Positions 1 through 7,933 of a DNA stretch of 64,000 nt are shown piece by piece (the first letter of the stretch is position 1; the number at the start of each line of letters is the position of its first letter). The notes beneath the pieces are model-generated. The model made no database searches, was not told where the DNA came from, and saw nothing but the letters and a program-made list of their open reading frames with translations. This DNA is from Thermoflexus sp. Lineage in GTDB: Bacteria; Chloroflexota; Anaerolineae; Aggregatilineales; Aggregatilineaceae. The position numbers were made by a program, and so were the translations under genes. The stretch is from NCBI GenBank assembly GCA_020724465.1, contig DYGX01000012.1:62001-126000 (forward strand), in the 5' to 3' direction.

Positions 1-1
1 G

Positions 2-334
2 GGGACGGTCCAGCCGCGCGCCGTGATCGGGGACCGGATCGCCGCCGGCTCGGTCATCGCGACTGTATCCGGCAAGCCGGTGGTAGCGCCCTTCGACGGC
101 GTGCTGCGGGGGTTGATTCATCCATCGGTTTCTGTTACAACCAACATGAAAATCGGCGATCTGGACCCTCGCGGCGAGCCAGCCTACTGCTTCGAGATTT
201 CGGAGAAGTCGCTGGCGATTGGCGGGGGTGTGGTTGAGGCCGTTCTGAGCGCCCCTTCGCTGGCGCCGATCCTGGCATCGGCGCGGGGCCTGGGGACGGC
301 GAGCGCGCCGCACTTGCCAGCGGTGCCGGAATAG
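2..334 (+). CDS. yqeB: YqeB-like selenium-dependent molybdenum hydroxylase maturation protein (5' truncated)
   Basis: This is the C-terminal part of a protein whose reading frame runs open into the left edge of the window, so the start is missing. About 110 residues remain. They contain a biotinyl/lipoyl-like stretch (KPVVAPFDGVLRGLI) and a MKIGDLDPRG segment, which I recognise from the EF2563/YqeB family linked to selenium-dependent molybdenum hydroxylases such as xanthine dehydrogenase. The family's exact chemistry is not settled. The assignment is supported by the next gene, a YqeC-MocA fusion starting 9 bases downstream, since yqeB, yqeC and mocA commonly cluster. A GTG at 23 could be mistaken for a start, but the frame continues upstream of it without a stop. 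Confidence 0.75.
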   Translation, partial: GTVQPRAVIGDRIAAGSVIATVSGKPVVAPFDGVLRGLIHPSVSVTTNMKIGDLDPRGEPAYCFEISEKSLAIGGGVVEAVLSAPSLAPILASARGLGTASAPHLPAVPE

Positions 335-343
335 GATGGGATC

Positions 344-1705
344 ATGCGTCTGGCAGACGCGCTGCGCGTGCAGCGTGGCGACATGGTGGCGTTTGTGGGA
401 GCTGGCGGGAAGACGTCAGCTCTCTTTCGGCTTGCCCACGAGCTGCGCCAGGACGGATGGCGGGTGATCGCGACGACGACGACACGCCTGGCCCGCCACG
501 AGATCGAGCACGTTCCGCACGCGATCGCTGTGGCATCCGGCACCAGCCCGACCATCATCCGCCAGCGCCTTGACGAGCACGGCTTCATTTTCCTCTACAG
601 CTACGATGACCTCAACCACGGCAAGGTAATCGGCCTCGCACCGGAATCGCTGTCGCGGCTGGTCGATGCGGTCAATTCGGATGTGCTGCTGATCGAGGCG
701 GATGGCGCGCGCCGCCTGCCGCTTAAGGCCCCGCGCGCCAACGAACCGGTTCTTCCCGAGGATGTCACGCTGGTTGTGCCGGTCGCCGGAATCGACGCGC
801 TCGGCCAGCCGCTCGACGAGGCCCACGTGTTCAACGTCGAGCGGATCATCGAGCGGTACGGGTTCCCGGAAGGCGAGCCGCTGCTTCCGCCGTGGATGGC
901 CGTCGTTCTGCGCGATCCGGAGTTGGGGCTGCGCCGCGTGCCGGATTCGGCGCGGGTGGTGCCGCTGCTGAACAAGGTTCCGCTGAACGGGTACGGGCGG
1001 GCGCGGGCGCGTCTGGTGGCGCAGCTTGTGCTGCGTTCGACGCGGGTCGAGGCGGTCGCGATGGGCGCGGTGCGCTCCCCGATCGATCCGATCCACGAAC
1101 TTCAGCAGCGGGTGGGCGCGATCGTCCTGGCAGCGGGTCAGTCGACGCGGATGGGCCAGTCGAAGCCGCTGCTACCCTGGAGCGACGGGCAGACGGTGAT
1201 TGAAACGATTGTCCGGCGGTTGCTGATGTTCCGCCTCTCAGAGATCGTGGTCGTGACCGGATTCGAGGGCGAGCGGGTCCGGCAGGCACTGGCGCATCTG
1301 CCCGTTGAGTTCGCCGACAACCCCGCTTACGCCGCTGGTGAGATGATTTCGTCAGTGCGCGCTGGCCTGGCGGCGCTGCCTGACACGACGGCGGGCGCGC
1401 TGGTGGTGCTGGGCGACCAGCCCATGCTCAACGGCCGGGTGGTGGGTCAGGTGCTGGCCGCGTATGCGGAAGGGCGCGGGACGATCGTGGCGCCGGTCTA
1501 TCGTGGTCAGCGCGGACACCCGGTGCTGTTCGACCGCCGCTACTGGCCGGAGCTGCTGGCGCTAGAGCACGGCGCCCCGCGTGACGTGATTCGCCGCTAC
1601 CCCCAGGCGCTGGCCCTGGTCGAGGTGAATACGGACAGCATTCTGGCCGACATCGACACGCCTGAGCAGTATCGCCGCGCCCGGTTGATGGCAGGGCTGC
1701 GCTGA
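344..1705 (+). CDS. yqeC: Fused YqeC - MocA (molybdenum cofactor cytidylyltransferase-like) protein
   Basis: A two-domain protein of 453 residues. Residues 1 to about 250 match the YqeC family (putative selenium-dependent hydroxylase accessory protein), with a P-loop-like GAGGKTS at 19-25 and LLIEADGARRLPLKAP near 115-130. Residues from about 257 form a MocA/NTP-transferase domain with LAAGQSTRMGQSK at 262-274 and a later LGDQPML metal-binding motif. MocA enzymes join CTP to molybdopterin to give the cytosine dinucleotide cofactor used by xanthine-dehydrogenase-type hydroxylases. YqeC and MocA are usually separate proteins, so this is a fusion. A GGATGGGATC stretch before ATG 344 can act as ribosome binding site. 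It is probably co-transcribed with yqeB, 9 bases upstream. Confidence 0.88.
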   Translation: MRLADALRVQRGDMVAFVGAGGKTSALFRLAHELRQDGWRVIATTTTRLARHEIEHVPHAIAVASGTSPTIIRQRLDEHGFIFLYSYDDLNHGKVIGLAPESLSRLVDAVNSDVLLIEADGARRLPLKAPRANEPVLPEDVTLVVPVAGIDALGQPLDEAHVFNVERIIERYGFPEGEPLLPPWMAVVLRDPELGLRRVPDSARVVPLLNKVPLNGYGRARARLVAQLVLRSTRVEAVAMGAVRSPIDPIHELQQRVGAIVLAAGQSTRMGQSKPLLPWSDGQTVIETIVRRLLMFRLSEIVVVTGFEGERVRQALAHLPVEFADNPAYAAGEMISSVRAGLAALPDTTAGALVVLGDQPMLNGRVVGQVLAAYAEGRGTIVAPVYRGQRGHPVLFDRRYWPELLALEHGAPRDVIRRYPQALALVEVNTDSILADIDTPEQYRRARLMAGLR

Positions 1706-1727
1706 TCGGCCGCCCCCTGAGCGCACC

Positions 1728-2540
1728 CTAGCCCGTGCCGGGGGTCGGGGTGGTGGTGGCGCCCGCCGGAGCCAGCGGCGTTGGGGTGGGGGGCGGGTCG
1801 CTGATGCGGATCGAGATCTCGCACAGCGCCACGAGCGTGTGCGTGTTGTCGAAGACGGTCAGCCGAAAACGGTAGTCTCCTCGTGCGAAGTTGATCGGCA
1901 GCAGGTCGCCCAGCGGACCGTCCACTACCGGCTCGGTGTATTCCCCAATCGGAGCGAACTCGGCCCCCGGCTGCGCCGGCTTGATCTCGAAGCGGTAAAA
2001 CGAGAAATTGCTGACGTTGGCCGTGCCCCAGACGGTCGTCGCTTCGAAGATCAACTGGCCGTTGCCGGGGATAAAGATCCAGGCCGAGTCCTGCGCACAG
2101 CCGACTGCTTCGGGCATATCCGGAATGATCGTTCCGACGGGCGTCGCGGTCGGCGGCGGCGTCGAGAAGATGATCTCGCCGCTCTGCTGCAGGGGGTTCA
2201 CGTTCAGATTGACCTGCGGGTTGGCCACGGGCGTGCTGGTGATGAACGCGACCGGCGTGCTGGCTCCTGAAGCGTGATCTCCGACGCGGATATCGCGCAG
2301 CGTCGGAGCGACCATCGTCGCGATCGCCCACACGCCGACGAGGAACTCGATCAGCAATCCGCCCCAGGTGATGGCGCTGGCCCGGCGGACGAGCGCATGC
2401 TCCCGCTCGAGCTTGAACTGCGCGACGGCCAGATCGCGCTGCGCCCGCAGCAGCCGGTAAGCCATCCACAAAATGCCCCCGGCGCCGAGGATATACAGGC
2501 CGGTCGAAATGCTCTCGATAAAGAAAACCAGACTGGTCAT
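1728..2540 (-). CDS. Hypothetical membrane-anchored protein
   Basis: I do not recognise this 270-residue protein. It has two predicted membrane helices in the first 90 residues (about 8-26 and 58-78), then an external-looking domain of about 170 residues rich in Thr, Pro and Val, and a low-complexity tail of TPTP repeats ending in GTG. Two Cys occur in the outer domain (near GCAQDSAW and VALCEIS) and might pair. Its start codon overlaps the stop of the purine nucleoside phosphorylase gene by four bases (ATGA), so the two are translationally coupled in one operon. No function can be inferred from this. It converges with the yqeC-mocA fusion with 22 bases between them. Confidence 0.7.
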   Translation of the reverse strand: MTSLVFFIESISTGLYILGAGGILWMAYRLLRAQRDLAVAQFKLEREHALVRRASAITWGGLLIEFLVGVWAIATMVAPTLRDIRVGDHASGASTPVAFITSTPVANPQVNLNVNPLQQSGEIIFSTPPPTATPVGTIIPDMPEAVGCAQDSAWIFIPGNGQLIFEATTVWGTANVSNFSFYRFEIKPAQPGAEFAPIGEYTEPVVDGPLGDLLPINFARGDYRFRLTVFDNTHTLVALCEISIRISDPPPTPTPLAPAGATTTPTPGTG

Positions 2541-3427
2541 GCCTCGGGTTGGTTTTCCACTTCTGCCGGATCGAACGGGGGTAGTTCGGCCAGCACGCCA
2601 CGCAGCACCTGCGCCAGCCGCGGGACGATCTCGCGCCCCAGCCGCAATACTTCTTCGTGGCTGACTTCCTCGTGCGCTTCGGTGCTGTCGAGCGACAGAT
2701 TCGTGATGCTCGAAAAGCCCAGGACGCGCATTCCGGCGTGGTAGGCGACAAGGACTTCGTGCGCGGTGCTCATGCCGACCGAATCGCCGCCCCAGCTACG
2801 CAACATCCGCACTTCGGCGGGGGTTTCAAACGCAGGCCCGGCCAGCGCCACATAGACGCCTTCGCGCAGGGTGATCCCGTGCTCCCGCGCGACTTTGTGC
2901 GCCAGCTGGCGCAGGCGTGGATTGTAGATGTGTGTGTTGATCGAGAAGCGCGGGCCAAAAACGCCCAGGTTGGGGCCGAGCAGTGGCCCGTTGCCCGCCA
3001 TGGCTACCAGGTTGATGTGGTCTTCGATAACCATGATGTCGCCGGCGCGGAAGTTCGGGTTCAGCCCGCCTGCCGCGTTGGTTACGATGAGCGTGTCAAT
3101 CCCCAGCAGGCGCATGACCCGCACCGGCAACGTGACGACCGCCATCGGATAGCCTTCGTAGAAGTGCGAGCGGCCCTGCATCGCCAATACGGTTTTGCCT
3201 TCCAGCTCGCCGATAACCAGCCGCCCGGCGTGTCCCTGCACGGTCGAGCGGGGCCAGTGCGGGATCTCGGTGTAGGGGATGATATCGGGATTGGCGATTT
3301 CCTCGACCAGCGTGCCCAGGCCCGAACCGAGGATCAGGCCGACGGTCGGCTGCCGTGTCGTGCGTTGGCGAATGGCATCGGCGGCTTCCTGATAGTGCTC
3401 CAGTGGAACGGTCAAAGCTTGAAGCAT
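2537..3427 (-). CDS. punA: Purine nucleoside phosphorylase (trimeric, family 2)
   Basis: Cleaves purine nucleosides with phosphate to the free base and (deoxy)ribose 1-phosphate in the purine salvage pathway; cytoplasmic. The protein (296 residues) shows the family signature in order: LILGSGLG near the N-terminus (phosphate binding), HAGRLVIGE, QGRSHFYEGY, TNAAGGLN, and AGPAFETPAEVRML with GMSTAHE and a later SSITNLS (base binding). Length is normal for trimeric PNP. I chose ATG 3427 because GGAG lies 7 bases upstream; an in-frame ATG at 3439 lacks a Shine-Dalgarno sequence. The gene has its own candidate promoter at 3472-3500 and is coupled to the membrane protein gene downstream. Confidence 0.93.
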   Translation of the reverse strand: MLQALTVPLEHYQEAADAIRQRTTRQPTVGLILGSGLGTLVEEIANPDIIPYTEIPHWPRSTVQGHAGRLVIGELEGKTVLAMQGRSHFYEGYPMAVVTLPVRVMRLLGIDTLIVTNAAGGLNPNFRAGDIMVIEDHINLVAMAGNGPLLGPNLGVFGPRFSINTHIYNPRLRQLAHKVAREHGITLREGVYVALAGPAFETPAEVRMLRSWGGDSVGMSTAHEVLVAYHAGMRVLGFSSITNLSLDSTEAHEEVSHEEVLRLGREIVPRLAQVLRGVLAELPPFDPAEVENQPEA

Positions 3428-3471
3428 ACAAAACTCCATGATGATACACGCTGGCGCAGGCTCGCGGGATC

Positions 3472-3500
3472 ATTGTAACACTTCTTCCTGCGGCTGTGTA
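3472..3500 (-). promoter_or_regulatory. Candidate sigma-70 promoter of punA
   Basis: Read on the minus strand, TACACA (3495-3500), a 17-base spacer and TACAAT (3472-3477) lie about 45 bases before the punA start. The -10 box is one base from consensus and the -35 box two. Position between queA and punA fits an independent transcript. Confidence 0.55.
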
Positions 3501-3556
3501 TGCGCATCCGGTCTGGCGGGCGGCGCGGGGTGACAGACGGCAGCCTGGAAAGCGTG

Positions 3557-4663
3557 CTAGAGCAGCAGGCACGCGTCGCCGAAGCTGTAGAAACGGTATT
3601 CTCGCTCGATGGCTTCGCGATAGGCGGCGAGGATTCTCTCGCGCCCGGCGAAGGCGCTGACCAACATCAGCAGCGTGGAGCGGGGTAGGTGAAAGTTAGT
3701 CAGCATGATGTCGACGGCGCGGAAGCGATAGCCGGGCGTGATGAACAGATCGGCGTCTTCGTCGATGGCAATCACCGGGCGCCACGGGCACACGCCATCC
3801 GGCAGATGTTGAAGCGTGCGCTGTACGCTGTGGGGATCGTTGATCGGCAGCCCATACGCAGCCGAGCGGATCGCGGCAGTCTCCAGCGTGCGCACCGCCG
3901 TAGTGCCGACTGCGACAATCCGGTGCCCTTGCAGCCGGGCGTTGTTGATAATCTCGGCGTCCTCGGGCTTGAGCACGGCCCGCTCGGTGTGCATGCGGTG
4001 CTCGGTGATGATCTCCTCGCGTACCGGAGCGAACGTATCCAGCCCGATGTGCAGTGTGCAGTAGGCGAACTGTATGCCGGCGCGCTGAAGCTCCAGCAGA
4101 AATTCGCCGGTGAAGTGCAGCCCCGCCGTTGGCGCGGCAGCCGATCCCTCGACGCGAGCATAAACAGTCTGGTAGCGTTCCGGATCGTCCAGCGGCTCGG
4201 TGATGTAGGGTGGCAGTGGCGTCTTGCCGAGTTCCTGCAAGTGCGCGTTGATCGGCTGGTCGAATTCGACCACGCGCTGATTCTCATCGCGCTCTTCGAT
4301 CACCGTCGCGATGTGGGTGGGGCCACCTGGCCTGCCTATCTCAAGCCGCGTACCGCGCCGGATGCGCTTGCCGCCCACGACGACCAACCAGCGCCGCTCG
4401 TCCAACTGGCGCAGCAACAGAATCTCGGCGGCGCCGCCAGATGGCAGCTTGCGGGCCGGCAGGCGTGCCGGGATGACTCTCGTCTGGTTGAGGACGAGAA
4501 CGTCACCCGGCTCCAGATAGTCGATCAGATCGCGGAAGCGGCGGTGCTCGATCTGGCCCGTGTCGCGATGAAGCACCAGCAGACGCGAGGCGTCGCGCGG
4601 CTCTACCGGGTGCTGCGCAATGCGCTCCGGCGGCAGGTCGTAGTCGAAATCGGAAAGAAGCAT
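3557..4663 (-). CDS. queA: S-adenosylmethionine:tRNA ribosyltransferase-isomerase QueA
   Basis: Transfers and isomerises the ribosyl moiety of SAM onto preQ1 in tRNA to make epoxyqueuosine, the penultimate step of queuosine synthesis. The 368-residue sequence is full length and has family landmarks: the N-terminal LPPERIAQHPVEPRDASRLL, LNQTRVIPARL, GGAAEILLL, and PTAGLHFT followed by HIGLDTFAPV, then VGTTAVRTLE and the C-terminal NFHLPRSTLLMLVSAF. It follows the DUF2905 gene by 10 bases, and ruvB is just before that. ruvB-queA neighbourhoods are widespread in bacteria, so this is probably one operon with ruvB as first gene. Confidence 0.96.
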   Translation of the reverse strand: MLLSDFDYDLPPERIAQHPVEPRDASRLLVLHRDTGQIEHRRFRDLIDYLEPGDVLVLNQTRVIPARLPARKLPSGGAAEILLLRQLDERRWLVVVGGKRIRRGTRLEIGRPGGPTHIATVIEERDENQRVVEFDQPINAHLQELGKTPLPPYITEPLDDPERYQTVYARVEGSAAAPTAGLHFTGEFLLELQRAGIQFAYCTLHIGLDTFAPVREEIITEHRMHTERAVLKPEDAEIINNARLQGHRIVAVGTTAVRTLETAAIRSAAYGLPINDPHSVQRTLQHLPDGVCPWRPVIAIDEDADLFITPGYRFRAVDIMLTNFHLPRSTLLMLVSAFAGRERILAAYREAIEREYRFYSFGDACLLL

Positions 4664-4673
4664 GGCGGTGTGA

Positions 4674-4910
4674 TTAGCGGTTGATCAGGCGGATCACGAT
4701 GTTGAGCACCAGGGTTAGCAACAGGCTGAGAATAAGCATGGTCGCCAGCGGAAAGAAGCACGAGAAGCCGCGCCCCTCGATGCGGATGTCACCCGGCAGG
4801 CTGCCGAAGCGCAGGCCGGGGATGCGCCCCAGAATGACGAACAGCGCCCCAAGCACGATCAGGAGCACGCCGGTGAACAGAAGCAGCCGGCCGGCAGAAC
4901 TCAAATCCAT
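4674..4910 (-). CDS. DUF2905 family small membrane protein
   Basis: A 78-residue protein with two hydrophobic segments (about 8-27 and 52-73) separated by a short polar loop, GLRFGSLPGDIRIEGRGFSC, which is the characteristic part of DUF2905. No function is known for the family. It is commonly found beside ruvB and queA, exactly the context here: 6 bases after ruvB and 10 bases before queA on the same strand. The tight spacing makes co-transcription nearly certain. Confidence 0.85.
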   Translation of the reverse strand: MDLSSAGRLLLFTGVLLIVLGALFVILGRIPGLRFGSLPGDIRIEGRGFSCFFPLATMLILSLLLTLVLNIVIRLINR

Positions 4911-4916
4911 AGGCGT

Positions 4917-5963
4917 TTACTCGTCGTCTCCCAACTGGAACAGGGGTTCCTGGTACCCCGGCTGGTCGGGGTACGCTATGTTGAGATGCTGGTAGGCCAG
5001 GGGCGTCGCGACCCGTCCGCGCGGCGTGCGCGCGATGAAGCCAAGCTGGAGCAGATACGGCTCGTAGACGTCCATAATCGTGTCGGCTTCTTCGCTGATC
5101 GATGCGGCGATAGTATCCAGCCCGACTGGCCCGCCGCCGAACTTCTCGATGATCGCGCGCAGAACGCGTTTATCAATGTCATCCAGGCCCAAAGAATCGA
5201 TATCGAGCAGGTTCAGCGCGTCGGTGGCTACCTGGGCCGTAATGATACCATTCGCACGCACCTCGGCATAGTCTCGCACGCGCTTGAGCAGCCGCAGCGC
5301 GATGCGCGGCGTGCCGCGCGCCCGGCTGGCGATCTCCTTCACGCCGCCCGGCTCGACTTGCACCTGGAGCAGCTCGGCCGCACGCTCGATGATCTGGGCG
5401 ATAGCTTTCATATCGTAGAAGCCAAGACGATACACCGCGCCGAAGCGCGAGCGCAGCGGCGAGGTGAGCAGCGCCAGGCGCGTTGTGGCCCCGATCACCG
5501 TGAAGCGCGGCAGGTTGAGCCGCACGTTCTTGGCCGACGGCCCTTTGCCGATCACGATGTCGAGCGCGAAGTCTTCCATCGCCGGGTACAGCACCTCTTC
5601 CACCGCGCGGCCCAGGCGGTGGATCTCGTCGATGAACAGCACGTCGCCTTTGTGCAGGTGGGTCAGGATCGCCGCCAGGTCGCCGGCCCGCTCGATGGAC
5701 GGACCGGCGGTAATGCGCAGGTTCACCCCCAGCTCGTTGGCGATCACATGGGCGAAGGTGGTCTTGCCCAGGCCGGGCGGGCCATAGAACAAGACGTGAT
5801 CGAGTGCCTCGCCGCGCGCTTTGGCCGCCTCGATGAGGATGCGCAGGTTCTCAACGACCCGCGCCTGACCGGTCATCTCGTCGAGCCGGGTGGGGCGCAT
5901 GGCGCTATCGAGGCGGTCCTCGGCGCGTTTCCCCCCACTGACCAGGCGATCTGGTTGTGCCAT
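4917..5963 (-). CDS. ruvB: Holliday junction branch migration helicase subunit RuvB
   Basis: AAA+ motor that, with RuvA, drives branch migration at Holliday junctions. The protein has 348 residues, the usual length. Walker A is GPPGLGKTT at 61-69, Walker B LFIDEIHR at 109-116, sensor 1 in TVIGATTR, and the arginine-finger region and C-terminal winged-helix ([28 protein letters not shown]) are present. The open frame extends 60 codons further upstream, but ATG 5963 is preferred because GGAG sits 8 bases before it and family proteins start with this MAQPDRL-type sequence. A TATACT -10 hexamer lies just upstream on the minus strand. ruvA and ruvC are not in the window. Confidence 0.97.
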   Translation of the reverse strand: MAQPDRLVSGGKRAEDRLDSAMRPTRLDEMTGQARVVENLRILIEAAKARGEALDHVLFYGPPGLGKTTFAHVIANELGVNLRITAGPSIERAGDLAAILTHLHKGDVLFIDEIHRLGRAVEEVLYPAMEDFALDIVIGKGPSAKNVRLNLPRFTVIGATTRLALLTSPLRSRFGAVYRLGFYDMKAIAQIIERAAELLQVQVEPGGVKEIASRARGTPRIALRLLKRVRDYAEVRANGIITAQVATDALNLLDIDSLGLDDIDKRVLRAIIEKFGGGPVGLDTIAASISEEADTIMDVYEPYLLQLGFIARTPRGRVATPLAYQHLNIAYPDQPGYQEPLFQLGDDE

Positions 5964-6060
5964 CGAACACTCCAGTTCGTCGAACAAGTGTGTGAGAGTA
6001 TACCGGGAGCAGGGCGGAAATGAAAGGGGGTGATGGGGTTGAATCGTGTCTGGCGCGGCG

Positions 6061-6088
6061 TTGACAGTATGCCTGCTCACGCTACAAT
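6061..6088 (+). promoter_or_regulatory. Sigma-70 promoter of upp
   Basis: TTGACA (6061-6066), 16-base spacer, TACAAT (6083-6088). Transcription would begin near 6095, giving a leader of about 27 bases that contains the AAGGAG ribosome binding site of upp. Confidence 0.75.
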
Positions 6089-6121
6089 CGGGCCAGCGCG
6101 GTGTCCTCAAGGAGAAATCTG

Positions 6122-6748
6122 ATGTCCCCGGTTTATGTCTCACAGCACCCGCTGGTCAAACACAAGCTGACCCTGCTGCGCAATGTCGAGACCGAGCATA
6201 AGAAGTTCCGTGAGCTGATTCGCGAGCTGGCGATGCTGCTGGGCTATGAGGCAACGGCCGATCTCAAGCTGCGCGAGTGCAGCGTGCAGACGCCGCTGGC
6301 GACCGCGCCCGGCTACCACCTTCAGGAAGCGGTCGGCCTGGTGCCAATTCTGCGTGCCGGTCTGGGCATGGTTGAGGGGATCCACGAGATGATCCCAGGG
6401 GCGCAGGTGTGGCATCTGGGGATATACCGGGACGAAAAGACGCTGCGCCCAGTCTCGTACTACAACAAACTGCCGGTTGAACCGACCGTCCAGGTTTGCC
6501 TGGTGCTCGATCCCATGCTGGCGACGGGCGGCTCGGCGGCAGCGGCGGTGCAGGTGCTGAAGGAATGGGGCGTTTCGCGCATCAAGTTTGTGGGCCTGAT
6601 CGCCGCGCCGGAAGGGATCGAGACGCTGTCGTCAGCGCACCCGGACCTGCCGATACACCTGGCCGCGGTCGACGATCACCTCAACGAGCGTGGCTTCATT
6701 GTGCCCGGCCTGGGCGATGCGGGCGACCGGCAGTTTGGCACGGGATAG
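6122..6748 (+). CDS. upp: Uracil phosphoribosyltransferase
   Basis: Converts uracil and PRPP to UMP (pyrimidine salvage). The 208-residue protein has the N-terminal [24 protein letters not shown] near 75-86, the PRPP-binding loop [10 protein letters not shown] at 130-139, and the C-terminal GLGDAGDR uracil-binding region. Length is standard. ATG 6122 is chosen over the upstream in-frame GTG at 6101 because AAGGAG lies 7 bases before it and the family begins at this point. It is divergent from ruvB. Confidence 0.97.
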   Translation: MSPVYVSQHPLVKHKLTLLRNVETEHKKFRELIRELAMLLGYEATADLKLRECSVQTPLATAPGYHLQEAVGLVPILRAGLGMVEGIHEMIPGAQVWHLGIYRDEKTLRPVSYYNKLPVEPTVQVCLVLDPMLATGGSAAAAVQVLKEWGVSRIKFVGLIAAPEGIETLSSAHPDLPIHLAAVDDHLNERGFIVPGLGDAGDRQFGTG

Positions 6749-6770
6749 GCAGGCAGCGCAGAGTGAGAAC

Positions 6771-6818
6771 ATGAGCGAGCTGCCTGAAGGCGTGGAGCAT
6801 CGGGGGAGAGTCGTCTGA
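6771..6818 (+). CDS. Possible 15-codon upstream peptide coupled to the WecA-like gene
   Basis: A tiny frame (MSELPEGVEHRGRVV) ends with TGA at 6816-6818, overlapping the ATG of the next gene by one base (TGATG). Its last codons contain GGGGGAGAG, the ribosome binding site of the downstream gene. It could be a translation-coupling leader or chance; no homology can be claimed. Confidence 0.25.
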   Translation: MSELPEGVEHRGRVV

Positions 6819-7933
6819 TGCCTGACATACCGGCCGGGCACGCGCTGTCGTTTGCCGTCGTCTTCGGGCTGTCGTTCGGGCTGTCGCTGCTGGTCACACC
6901 ACTGGCCGCCCGGCTCGGCATTCGTCGTGGGATTGTCGATGTCCCACGCGGGCGCCACCAACACCCGCACCCAACCTCGAAGCTCGGCGGTCTGGCGATG
7001 TACGCCGCGTTCATGATCGCCGTGATCGTCGCGCAGTTCTTACCGGTGGAGCGCACCGACGACAAGGAGATTATCCGGCTCACCGGCCTGATCCTGGGCG
7101 GGACGTTCATCTGGCTGTTCGGGGTTCTGGATGACAGGCGCGACTTTGGCCCCCTGCCGCAGTACATCGCCCAACTGCTCGCCGCCGCGATCGCGGTCGC
7201 CTTTCTGATCTTCATCGAGCAGTTTAACAACCCGCTCACCGGCGAGCGGACACCGGAATGGCCGTTTGTGGTCACTGTGACCATCAGCCTGTTCTGGCTG
7301 GGATTGATGATGAACACCGTCAACTGGCTCGACGGGCTGGACGGCCTGGCAGCGGGTGTCTGCGCGGTCGCGTCCCTGATGATCTTTCTGCACGCGGCCT
7401 TTCAGCTCAACCAGACCAGTGTCAGCCTGCTGCCGCTGGCACTGCTGGGCGCGACGCTCGGCTTTTTGCCGTACAACTTTCACCCGGCCCGCATATTCAT
7501 GGGCACGAACGGGGCGCTGTTCCTCGGCTTTACCGTGGGGGTGCTGAGCATCATCGGTGGGGCGAAGATGGCAACTGTGCTGCTGGTCATGGGGCTGCCG
7601 CTGGTTGACGTGGCGTGGCAGATCGTGCGGCGGATCAGCGCCGGGGGCAATCCGGTTTTCGGCGACCGGGGGCATGTGCACTATCGCCTGCTCGATGCCG
7701 GGCTGTCGCAGCGGCAGATCGTGCTCGGCTACTACGTCTTCTGCGCGCTGTTTGGCGCGATCGCGCTGGTCACCGCCAGCCGCGTGTTCAAGCTGATCGC
7801 GCTGGTGGTGATGGTGGGCATTGTCGCGCTGGGGATTTACCTGCTCGGCTACCGCTCGCGCCGCGACGACGCGGATGTCCCCGCTGCCTCGCCGGCCGAC
7901 CGCCCGCCACCCCGCCGCGCGAACGATCGCTAG
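6818..7933 (+). CDS. WecA/TagO-like undecaprenyl-phosphate sugar-1-phosphate transferase (MraY superfamily)
   Basis: Integral membrane enzyme expected to move a HexNAc-1-phosphate from UDP-sugar to undecaprenyl phosphate, starting surface-glycan synthesis. The 371 residues carry about ten membrane helices. Seen motifs: RGRHQHPHPTSKLGG, the Asp pair in GVLDDRRDFG, NWLDGLDGLAAG, and the carbohydrate-recognition loop GDRGHVHYRLLDAGLSQRQ. Where most relatives have FMGD, this protein reads FMGTNGA (Thr230), replacing an Asp that is conserved in MraY/WecA. The tail is polar and Pro/Arg-rich. The gene converges on the M50-like gene, sharing the bases CTAG as both stop codons. The glycosyltransferase operon at 21-25 kb could use its product. 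Confidence 0.85.
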   Translation: MPDIPAGHALSFAVVFGLSFGLSLLVTPLAARLGIRRGIVDVPRGRHQHPHPTSKLGGLAMYAAFMIAVIVAQFLPVERTDDKEIIRLTGLILGGTFIWLFGVLDDRRDFGPLPQYIAQLLAAAIAVAFLIFIEQFNNPLTGERTPEWPFVVTVTISLFWLGLMMNTVNWLDGLDGLAAGVCAVASLMIFLHAAFQLNQTSVSLLPLALLGATLGFLPYNFHPARIFMGTNGALFLGFTVGVLSIIGGAKMATVLLVMGLPLVDVAWQIVRRISAGGNPVFGDRGHVHYRLLDAGLSQRQIVLGYYVFCALFGAIALVTASRVFKLIALVVMVGIVALGIYLLGYRSRRDDADVPAASPADRPPPRRANDR

